From the NCBI GenBank assembly GCA_934462775.1, contig CAKSIR010000139.1:1-5427 (forward strand): DNA of 5,427 bases, given 5' to 3'. Positions 1-5,394 of the stretch are shown one piece after another. Numbering within the stretch: position 1 is the first letter of the stretch; the number at the start of each line of letters is the position of its first letter. The notes beneath the pieces are model-generated. The model worked only from the letters and a program-made list of their open reading frames with translations. It was not told the DNA's origin and did not search any database. Both the position numbers and the translations under genes were made by a program. Source of the stretch: an uncultured Ruminiclostridium sp. Its GTDB lineage: Bacteria; Bacillota; Clostridia; Oscillospirales; Ruminococcaceae.

Positions 1-316
1 CTGCGGCTGCCACGACCACGATCACCACCATGCTGACGAAGTATTCACAAGCTGGGGCAAGGAAACGGTACGCAAGTACACAAAAAATGAGCTTGAGGGT
101 ATATTGAAAGCTCTTGCCGACAAAGCAAGCACCGAATACGGCACTATCCTCCGCGCAAAGGGTATGCTTCAGAGCGATGACGGCAAGTGGTTCTACTATG
201 ACCTTACACCGGGCGCTTACGAAATCCGTGACGGACAGCCTGCCTGCATCGGCAGCCTTTGCGTTATCGGCGTAAAGCTTGAAAAGGAAAAGCTTGAAAA
301 GCTGTTTATGCTTTAA
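1..316 (+). CDS. CobW/COG0523-family GTPase, C-terminal fragment (5' end outside window)
   Basis: This is the last ~104 residues of an open frame that enters from the left edge; the first whole codon is at base 2. It opens with CGCHDHDHHH, a Cys/His-rich stretch like those between the GTPase and C-terminal domains of many COG0523 metal chaperones. The rest fits a CobW C-terminal domain: a ...TILRAKGML... strand (about residues 43-60 of the fragment), KWFYYDLTPG, and an IGSLCVIGVKL strand close to the end. Family knowledge: COG0523 proteins are P-loop GTPases that move or insert metals (Zn, Co, Ni and others) in the cytoplasm. The P-loop and CxCC motifs would lie upstream, so nucleotide binding and metal identity cannot be judged here. 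The next gene, another CobW-like protein, starts 71 bases downstream on the same strand, so the two may be co-transcribed. The family call is fairly secure and the substrate is unknown. Confidence 0.8.
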   Translation, partial: CGCHDHDHHHADEVFTSWGKETVRKYTKNELEGILKALADKASTEYGTILRAKGMLQSDDGKWFYYDLTPGAYEIRDGQPACIGSLCVIGVKLEKEKLEKLFML

Positions 317-327
317 TTGAATTAAAT

Positions 328-350
328 TGTGCCATGCAAAACATGGCACA
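328..350 (+). other. Perfect 9-bp hairpin between the two CobW genes
   Basis: TGTGCCATG (328-336) and CATGGCACA (342-350) are exact inverted repeats around a CAAAA loop. It lies 11 bases after the upstream stop codon. The following bases (ttactttat) are T-rich but interrupted, so it would be a weak intrinsic terminator at best. It could instead be an mRNA-stabilising or processing hairpin, or a protein-binding palindrome. I see no convincing promoter between it and the next gene. Confidence 0.6.
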
Positions 351-372
351 TTACTTTATAAATCTTTCTTCT

Positions 373-379
373 GAAAGGA
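373..379 (+). promoter_or_regulatory. Shine-Dalgarno site that fixes the start of the second CobW-like gene
   Basis: GAAAGGA lies 8 bases before ATG 388. The same GAAAGGA core precedes hydG (2642-2648) and hydF (4087-4093). The in-frame ATG at 334 has no such site and falls inside the 328-350 hairpin, so 388 is the better start. Confidence 0.75.
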
Positions 380-387
380 CAAAGCCA

Positions 388-1335
388 ATGAGAAAAAAAC
401 CGGTATTTATCTTTAACGGATTGCTTGAAAGCGGAAAAACATCTCTGATTGAGGAGGTTTTGGAGGCGGGAATGTTCGAGGGAATCGGAACAATTCTGCT
501 TATCTGCTGCGAAAGAGGACCAAAGAAATACAACGAGCAGCTTATGGAGGACAACTATGTTGAAATTGAGTATATCCTCAAGGAGTCGGAATTTACCGCC
601 GACAAGATAAGCGAGCTTTACAAAAAGCATCGTCCTGACGCTGTTTTCGTTGAATACAACGGAATGTGGAAGTGCGAAACTATTTACGACATGAAGTGGA
701 AGGACAACCTTGCAATCGCCCAGACTCTGATTGCCGTAAACTGCATGACCTACGATGTTTACTTCAAGAACATGAAGATGATTTTCTCCGAGCAGTTTAA
801 GCGTGCGGATACGGTTATTTTCAACCGCTGCACCGAGAATATGAATCAGGCTTCAATGCGCCGAATTGTAAAGTCCCTGAGCCTCGGAGCGGAGGTTGTG
901 TTCAAAAAGCCTGACGGAGAAATGTACGACACAATGGATCAGCTCCCCTTCGACCTTGACGCAGGACTAATTGACATTGATAATATGGACTTCGGTATCT
1001 GGTATCTTGACCTTATGGAGAATACCGAACGCTATGAGGGCAAGGAGGTAAAAATCAGAGGATACCTGCAAAAGGCTGTCCGCAATAATCCCGACCGCTG
1101 CTTTATCATCGGCAGAAAGGCGATGACCTGCTGCGAAAACGATGTTCAGACTTTGGGGCTTGTTTGCGTGTGTCAGGATAAGGTTCCCGAATTTACCGAG
1201 GGACAGTGGGCAGAGGTTACCGCACAGGTTCACGGACATCAGCCAAAGGGCGAGGACAGACCGTTCCCGCTGCTATACGTCGATGAGTTCAAGATTACAG
1301 ACAACGCTGAACCGGGCTATGTAACCTTCAACTGA
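388..1335 (+). CDS. Divergent CobW-like P-loop GTPase fused to a DUF1980/YcgQ-like C-terminal domain
   Basis: The protein has 315 residues, starting at ATG 388. Residues 11-18 are a Walker A motif, GLLESGKT, after a hydrophobic strand. DAVFVEYNG (84-92) matches the CobW 'E-x-x-G' Walker B region. FNRCT (145-149) sits where NKxD is expected and is degenerate. I do not find the CxCC metal motif normally placed between Walker A and B; the only cysteine pair there is C40-C41 in LLICCERG. From about residue 215 the pattern changes: EGKEVKIRGYLQ, MTCCEND (246-252), a LGLVCV strand, GQWAEV, and a PFPLLYVDEFKI ending. This resembles the C-terminal domain of TIGR03943/YcgQ (DUF1980), whose genes often sit with CobW and a DUF318 permease. 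Family knowledge suggests cytoplasmic metal handling; the metal and partner are unknown. It follows another CobW gene. The P-loop call is firm; the C-terminal assignment is from memory of the family pattern. Confidence 0.78.
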   Translation: MRKKPVFIFNGLLESGKTSLIEEVLEAGMFEGIGTILLICCERGPKKYNEQLMEDNYVEIEYILKESEFTADKISELYKKHRPDAVFVEYNGMWKCETIYDMKWKDNLAIAQTLIAVNCMTYDVYFKNMKMIFSEQFKRADTVIFNRCTENMNQASMRRIVKSLSLGAEVVFKKPDGEMYDTMDQLPFDLDAGLIDIDNMDFGIWYLDLMENTERYEGKEVKIRGYLQKAVRNNPDRCFIIGRKAMTCCENDVQTLGLVCVCQDKVPEFTEGQWAEVTAQVHGHQPKGEDRPFPLLYVDEFKITDNAEPGYVTFN

Positions 1336-1376
1336 TTTTATAAATTAGACAAAATAAACCGCAATATTTAGTATAA

Positions 1377-1399
1377 AACGCCGTATTGACTGAAACGCC
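1377..1399 (+). repeat. AAACGCC direct repeat flanking the -35 box, with a distant inverted copy
   Basis: AAACGCC occurs at 1377-1383 and again at 1393-1399, 16 bases apart start to start, on either side of the TTGACT -35 element. The exact reverse complement GGCGTTT is at 1520-1526 in the leader. It could be an operator or, in read-through RNA from the CobW genes, a long-range stem. Copies this short can also arise by chance. Confidence 0.4.
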
Positions 1400-1414
1400 A
1401 ATTTGTGATAAAAT
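1386..1414 (+). promoter_or_regulatory. Sigma-A type promoter for hydEGF
   Basis: The -35 box TTGACT (1386-1391) is followed by a 17-base spacer and the -10 box TAAAAT (1409-1414). A TG at 1406-1407 gives an extended -10, TGATAAAAT. Transcription should start near 1420-1422. The site lies 50 bases after the CobW-like stop codon and about 200 bases before hydE, so hydEGF should have its own promoter and a long untranslated leader. Confidence 0.75.
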
Positions 1415-1516
1415 TTATTAAAATCTTTCGTGAAGCGCGAGTTTACTTTCGCTGAACGTCAAGGACAATTTAATAAAGTCAAACCTACCTGACTCCGAAG
1501 AAAACTGAGGAGAAAG

Positions 1517-1559
1517 CAAGGCGTTTTTGTTTTACCCAAAACTGTAAAGCTGTGCCTTG
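1517..1559 (+). promoter_or_regulatory. Candidate antiterminator stem in the hydEGF leader
   Basis: CAAGGC (1517-1522) is the exact reverse complement of GCCTTG (1554-1559). Two G-T pairs extend it (1523 with 1553, 1524 with 1552), giving 8 pairs that enclose the GTTTT/AAAAC hairpin at 1529-1542. Its 3' arm uses bases 1552-1559, which form the upper stem and loop of the terminator, so the two folds exclude each other. That is the layout expected of a transcription-attenuation switch. Confidence 0.5.
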
Positions 1560-1579
1560 GCGCAGCTTTTTTTATTTTT
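1546..1579 (+). terminator. Intrinsic terminator directly upstream of hydE
   Basis: AAAGCTGTGC (1546-1555) pairs with GCGCAGCTTT (1560-1569) around a CTTG loop: 10 pairs, one of them G-T. A T-tract, seven Ts then A then five Ts, runs through 1567-1579. The hydE ribosome binding site begins at 1580. Since the promoter at 1386-1414 lies upstream, this terminator should gate hydEGF transcription. It would also stop read-through from the CobW genes. Confidence 0.85.
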
Positions 1580-1586
1580 AAGGAAG
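1580..1586 (+). promoter_or_regulatory. hydE ribosome binding site abutting the terminator T-tract
   Basis: AAGGAAG is followed by tg and ATG 1589. Bases 1580-1590, AAGGAAGTGAT, differ at one position from the full anti-SD complement AAGGAGGTGAT. A GTG at 1586 is in frame but lies within this site, so ATG 1589 is preferred. Confidence 0.65.
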
Positions 1587-1588
1587 TG

Positions 1589-2653
1589 ATGAAAATAGAA
1601 GAATTAAGGGCGCTTGTTGATAAGCTTCATAAGGAAAATCACCTTGAAAAGAGAGAATATACAAGGCTTATTGAAAACCGAGAGGAAATTTCCGATTACC
1701 TTTTTGCTCGTTCCTCGGCAGTCCGAGAGGAAATTTACGGCAGGGAGGTGTACATAAGAGGGCTGATTGAGTTTACCTCCTACTGCAAAAACGACTGCTA
1801 TTACTGCGGAATAAGGCGCAGCAACAAATCGGCGGAAAGATACAGGCTTTCGGAAGAACAGATACTTGACTGCTGCGAAACGGGCTACGGACTCGGCTTC
1901 AGAACGTTTGTGCTGCAAGGGGGCGAGGACCCATTTTACAGCGACGACATGATATGCGGCATTGTAAAGTCAATCAAGGGGAAATATCCCGATTGCGCAG
2001 TTACCTTGTCGATTGGCGAGAAAAGCGAGGAAAGCTGCCGCAGATATTTCGAAAGCGGCGCCGATCGCTATCTCCTGCGGCATGAAACGGCAAATTACGA
2101 GCACTATTCAAAGCTTCACCCACCGCAGCTGTCCGCTAAGCACAGGCAGGATTGCCTTTTCACGCTGAAGGAAATCGGCTACCAGACGGGAGCGGGATTT
2201 ATGGTAGGCACGCCCTATCAGACGGCTGAATGTCTTGCGGAGGATATGCTTTTTTTGGAAAAATTGCAGCCGGAAATGGTGGGAATAGGTCCGTTCGTTC
2301 CGCATCATGCAACGCCTTTTGCTGATATGGAGCAGGGAACTGCGGAGCTTACGCTTTTTATGCTGGGGCTGGTTAGGCTTGCGCTGCCAAAGGTGCTGCT
2401 GCCTGCAACCACCGCTCTTGGCACTATCCACCCAAGCGGCAGAGAGCTTGCGCTGAAAGTCGGCGCAAACGTTGTCATGCCCAACCTTTCTCCTGCCGAT
2501 GTAAGAAAAAAATACCTGCTGTACGACAATAAAATCTGCACAGGCGATGAATCCGCTCAGTGCAGAAAGTGCCTTGAAAACCGCGTTAAATCGGCAGGCT
2601 TTGAAATTGTTGAATCCAGAGGCGACCACGCTTCTTTTACTGAAAGGAAATAA
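1589..2653 (+). CDS. hydE: [FeFe]-hydrogenase H-cluster radical SAM maturase HydE
   Basis: The protein has 354 residues, the usual HydE length. The radical SAM [4Fe-4S] motif CX3CX2C is at C66, C70 and C73 (YCKNDCYYCGIRRSN), after the family's VYIRGLIEFTSYC strand. QGGED (110-114) is the SAM-binding GGE-type motif; YLLRHET (161-167) is a well-conserved HydE segment in the barrel. Near the C-terminus C317, C325 and C328 form CX7CX2C, the spacing of the auxiliary cluster site of Thermotoga maritima HydE, which many HydE proteins lack. Family knowledge: HydE acts in the cytoplasm after HydG, on the Fe(CO)2(CN)-cysteine product, toward the 2Fe subcluster. It is first in a tight operon: hydG starts 2 bases after its stop. 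Expression should depend on the promoter and leader upstream. BioB/PylB-type relatives share the fold, but the hydG-hydF context settles the call. Confidence 0.95.
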   Translation: MKIEELRALVDKLHKENHLEKREYTRLIENREEISDYLFARSSAVREEIYGREVYIRGLIEFTSYCKNDCYYCGIRRSNKSAERYRLSEEQILDCCETGYGLGFRTFVLQGGEDPFYSDDMICGIVKSIKGKYPDCAVTLSIGEKSEESCRRYFESGADRYLLRHETANYEHYSKLHPPQLSAKHRQDCLFTLKEIGYQTGAGFMVGTPYQTAECLAEDMLFLEKLQPEMVGIGPFVPHHATPFADMEQGTAELTLFMLGLVRLALPKVLLPATTALGTIHPSGRELALKVGANVVMPNLSPADVRKKYLLYDNKICTGDESAQCRKCLENRVKSAGFEIVESRGDHASFTERK

Positions 2654-2655
2654 AA

Positions 2656-4080
2656 ATGTACAAATATGATCCCAAATCATTAAAAGCGGAAGAATTTATC
2701 AACCATGAGGAAATTACCGAAACCCTTGCCTATGCAGAAAAAAACAAGCATAATGCAGAGCTTATCGACAGCATAATCGAAAAGGCAAAGCAGAGAAAGG
2801 GGCTTTCTCACAGGGACGCGGCTGTACTGCTGGACTGCGATATTCCCGAAAAAAACGAGGAAATATACAGTCTTGCCGAGCAGATAAAAAAGGATTTTTA
2901 CGGCAACAGAATTGTAATGTTTGCGCCGCTATATTTGTCGAATTACTGCGTCAACGGCTGTCTTTACTGCCCGTATCATGCAAAGAACAAGCATATCTGC
3001 CGCAAAAAGCTTACACAGGAGGAAATCCGCAGGGAGGTAACAGCGCTTCAGGACATGGGTCACAAGCGCCTTGCGATTGAAGCGGGAGAGGACCCGGTGA
3101 ACAATCCGCTTGAATACATACTTGAATGTATCGACACTATCTATTCGATAAAGCACAAAAACGGCGCTATCCGCAGAGTAAATGTAAACATAGCCGCTAC
3201 AACCGTTGAAAACTACCGCAGACTTAAGGAGGCGGGAATAGGAACATACATTCTTTTCCAGGAAACATATCATAAGGAAAGCTACGAGCGTCTGCACCCG
3301 ACAGGACCAAAGCACAATTACGCATATCATACCGAGGCAATGGACAGAGCGATGGAGGGCGGCATTGACGATGTTGGTATCGGCGCGCTGTTCGGATTGG
3401 AGCTTTACAGATACGAATTTGCGGGTCTGCTTATGCACGCGGAGCATCTTGAAGCCGTTCACGGAGTAGGTCCTCACACTATTTCCGTTCCGCGAGTAAG
3501 ACGCGCAGACGATATTGACCCCGATGAGTTTGATAACGGCATTTCAGACGACACCTTTGCAAAGATAGTTGCCTGTCTTAGAATTGCGGTTCCTTATACG
3601 GGAATGATTGTTTCCACCCGCGAAAGTCAAAAATCCCGCGAAAGAGTTCTGCATCTCGGAATTTCACAGATAAGCGGCGGCTCAAAGACGAGCGTAGGCG
3701 GATATTACGAGCCTGAGCCTGAGGAGGACAACTCTGCTCAGTTTGACGTATCCGACAACAGAAGTCTTGACGAGGTTGTGAACTGGCTGATGAAGCTTGG
3801 CTATATCCCATCGTTCTGCACTGCCTGCTACCGCGAGGGCAGAACGGGCGACCGCTTTATGAGTCTTTGCAAATCGGGGCAGATTCAGAACTGCTGTCAC
3901 CCTAATGCGCTTATGACCTTAAAGGAGTACCTTGAGGACTATGCGTCCGAGGACACAAAGCGTATCGGCGAGGAGCTTATAGCAAGAGAGCTTAAAACAA
4001 TCCCTAACGAAAAGGTTCGCACGAAAGCAACCGAATATATAAACAATATCATTAACGGACAGAGAGATTTCAGATTCTGA
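2656..4080 (+). CDS. hydG: [FeFe]-hydrogenase maturase HydG, radical SAM tyrosine lyase
   Basis: The protein has 474 residues, full length for HydG. The N-terminal radical SAM motif CX3CX2C is C98, C102 and C105 (YCVNGCLYCPYH). EAGEDP (142-147) is the SAM-binding segment. The C-terminal motif CX2CX22C is intact at C388, C391 and C414; it holds the auxiliary cluster with the labile extra iron and separates HydG from the thiamine enzyme ThiH. GGSKTSVGGYYE, near residue 340, is characteristic of the family. Known reaction: tyrosine is cleaved to p-cresol and dehydroglycine, which yields CO and cyanide that are loaded on iron as an Fe(CO)2(CN)-cysteine unit for HydE. It acts in the cytoplasm. The start at ATG 2656 has GAAAGGA at 2642-2648, and the gene follows hydE by 2 bases, so the two should be co-transcribed. 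I see no break or missing catalytic cysteine. Confidence 0.97.
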   Translation: MYKYDPKSLKAEEFINHEEITETLAYAEKNKHNAELIDSIIEKAKQRKGLSHRDAAVLLDCDIPEKNEEIYSLAEQIKKDFYGNRIVMFAPLYLSNYCVNGCLYCPYHAKNKHICRKKLTQEEIRREVTALQDMGHKRLAIEAGEDPVNNPLEYILECIDTIYSIKHKNGAIRRVNVNIAATTVENYRRLKEAGIGTYILFQETYHKESYERLHPTGPKHNYAYHTEAMDRAMEGGIDDVGIGALFGLELYRYEFAGLLMHAEHLEAVHGVGPHTISVPRVRRADDIDPDEFDNGISDDTFAKIVACLRIAVPYTGMIVSTRESQKSRERVLHLGISQISGGSKTSVGGYYEPEPEEDNSAQFDVSDNRSLDEVVNWLMKLGYIPSFCTACYREGRTGDRFMSLCKSGQIQNCCHPNALMTLKEYLEDYASEDTKRIGEELIARELKTIPNEKVRTKATEYINNIINGQRDFRF

Positions 4081-4100
4081 TTTATTGAAAGGAGCAATCT

Positions 4101-5303
4101 ATGAGCCTTAACAGCACACCAAATGCAGAACGTATTCACATCGGCATTTTCGGCAGACGAAACGCGGGAAAATCCAGTCTTATCAACGCTATAACAGGGC
4201 AGGAGCTTGCAGTGGTTTCCGATACCGCAGGAACAACTACCGACCCTGTTTCAAAGGCGATGGAGCTGCTTCCTCTTGGACCTGTACTGATTACTGATAC
4301 GGCAGGTCTTGACGATGAGGGGGAGCTTGGAAGTCAGCGTGTGAAGCAAAGCTACCGCGTGCTGTTCAAGTCGGATATTGCTCTTGTTGTAATTGACGGC
4401 ACAAAAGGCGTTACGGCATTTGACGAGGAAATAATCGAAAAGCTCAAAGAACGCAAGGTACCTTATATTAAGGTAATAAACAAATGCGGTCTGCTTGACA
4501 GTGTTCCGAAGCCTGCCGCTGATGAAATTTACACGGACGCACTGAACAAAATCAACATTTTTGAGCTTAAGGAAATGATAGGCAGAAAGCTTGACGTAAA
4601 GAACGAAACAATGCAGATATGCGGAGATTTGCTGAATGAGGGGGATTTTGCGGTGCTGGTTGTCCCGATTGATAAAGCGGCGCCGAAGGGCAGGCTTATT
4701 CTGCCTCAGCAGCAGACGATCCGCGACGTCCTTGAAGCAGGCGCAGCGGCAATTGTCTGTCGTGATACCGAGCTTGAGGATACGCTGAAAAAGCTTGGCA
4801 CAAAGCCGAAAATCGTTATTACCGACAGTCAGGCGTTTGCAAAGGTTGAAAAAATAGTTCCGAGGGATATTCAGCTCACCTCGTTTTCGATACTCATGGC
4901 GCGCTACAAGGGCGACCTTGAAACAAACGTGCGTGGAGTTACCGCACTCGACAGCCTTTGCAGCGGCGACAGAATACTTATTTCCGAGGGCTGTACTCAT
5001 CACAGACAATGCGAGGATATTGGCACTGTAAAGCTGCCAAACTGGGTCAGGGAGTACACAGGCAAGGATTTCAGCTTTGAATTCAGCTCGGGCGGTACGT
5101 TCCCGGAAGATTTGAGCAGGTATAAGCTGATAATCCACTGCGGCGGCTGTACCCTTAACGAGCGCGAGATGAAATACAGAATCGCCTGCGCCAATGAAGC
5201 GGGAGTTCCGATAACCAATTACGGAATTTGCATTGCATATATGAAAGGGATTCTTAAGCGCACGGTCGAGCCGTTTGACAGCATAAGAAAGCTTCTTGTA
5301 TAA
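4101..5303 (+). CDS. hydF: [FeFe]-hydrogenase maturation GTPase and scaffold HydF
   Basis: The protein has 400 residues, normal for HydF. The N-terminal G domain shows Walker A GRRNAGKS (18-25), G2 in AGTTTDP (43-49) and G3 DTAG (66-69). G4 is NKCG at 127-130 instead of NKxD: the Asp that reads guanine is Gly here (codon 4488-4490). The middle (about 170-270, including LPQQQTIRDVLEAG) matches the dimerisation domain. The C-terminal cluster domain has C298-x-H300 and H346-C347-x2-C350, the CxH...HCxxC iron-sulfur motif with 45 residues between the histidines, as in known HydF. Role: scaffold that receives the HydG/HydE products, carries the 2Fe precursor and transfers it to HydA; GTP hydrolysis tunes partner binding. 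It starts 20 bases after hydG with GAAAGGAG at 4087-4094, six bases before ATG. All cluster ligands are present. Confidence 0.96.
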   Translation: MSLNSTPNAERIHIGIFGRRNAGKSSLINAITGQELAVVSDTAGTTTDPVSKAMELLPLGPVLITDTAGLDDEGELGSQRVKQSYRVLFKSDIALVVIDGTKGVTAFDEEIIEKLKERKVPYIKVINKCGLLDSVPKPAADEIYTDALNKINIFELKEMIGRKLDVKNETMQICGDLLNEGDFAVLVVPIDKAAPKGRLILPQQQTIRDVLEAGAAAIVCRDTELEDTLKKLGTKPKIVITDSQAFAKVEKIVPRDIQLTSFSILMARYKGDLETNVRGVTALDSLCSGDRILISEGCTHHRQCEDIGTVKLPNWVREYTGKDFSFEFSSGGTFPEDLSRYKLIIHCGGCTLNEREMKYRIACANEAGVPITNYGICIAYMKGILKRTVEPFDSIRKLLV

Positions 5304-5394
5304 GCACAAGCGTCGATGTTGTATTATAAGAAAACCGAAAAGATTTTTCAGTGGCAAGAAAAGCAAAAGGCTGTTGAGATTTACTAAAAAAGCA

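Larger units (their letters stand above)
1421..1579 (+). promoter_or_regulatory. Structured 5' leader of hydEGF: candidate riboswitch or attenuator, class not recognised
   Basis: The stretch from the predicted transcription start to the hydE ribosome binding site has no plausible gene but several possible stems. They are 1434-1437 with 1450-1453 (AGCG/CGCT, continued by GAG/CTT, TTTA loop); 1477-1481 with 1490-1494 (AGTCA/TGACT); 1493-1496 with 1509-1512 (CTCC/GGAG), which competes with the previous stem; 1529-1533 with 1538-1542 (GTTTT/AAAAC); and the terminator at 1546-1579. It does not match the cores I know for T-box, SAM-I, TPP, cobalamin, FMN, glycine, lysine, c-di-GMP, fluoride, guanidine or NiCo RNAs. 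The alternatives are an unlisted riboswitch, a protein-controlled attenuator, or a ~155-nt small RNA with partial read-through. The ligand is unknown. Stem boundaries were drawn by eye without energy calculation. Confidence 0.55.

Noticed and set aside
334..387. 18-residue N-terminal extension of the second CobW-like protein, starting at ATG 334
   Set aside because: ATG 334 lies in the 5' arm of a hairpin with no ribosome site, whereas ATG 388 has GAAAGGA 8 bases upstream and begins just before the P-loop strand, as expected for the family.
1345..1374. Second promoter TTAGAC-18-TAGTAT upstream of the main one
   Set aside because: Both boxes are poor and the TTGACT-17-TAAAAT promoter with extended -10 nearby is far better.
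1421..1545. Known riboswitch classes (T-box, SAM-I, TPP, cobalamin, glycine, c-di-GMP, fluoride, guanidine)
   Set aside because: The conserved core motifs I know for each class are absent on the plus strand. This was a check by memory, not a covariance search.
1586..1588. GTG start codon for hydE
   Set aside because: It overlaps the AAGGAAG ribosome site, leaving no spacing. ATG 1589 immediately follows.
2108..2680. 190-codon minus-strand frame opposite the end of hydE
   Set aside because: It overlaps hydE completely and crosses the hydE-hydG junction. No family resemblance or convincing ribosome site was seen.
2929..3477. 182-codon minus-strand frame opposite hydG
   Set aside because: It is antisense to conserved hydG sequence, including the radical SAM cysteines, and its product looks random.
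4251..5366. 371-codon open frame on the minus strand, antisense to hydF
   Set aside because: It lies almost wholly opposite hydF, whose protein carries all family motifs. The antisense product shows no recognisable domain and has an odd, basic, Cys-rich make-up typical of shadow frames.
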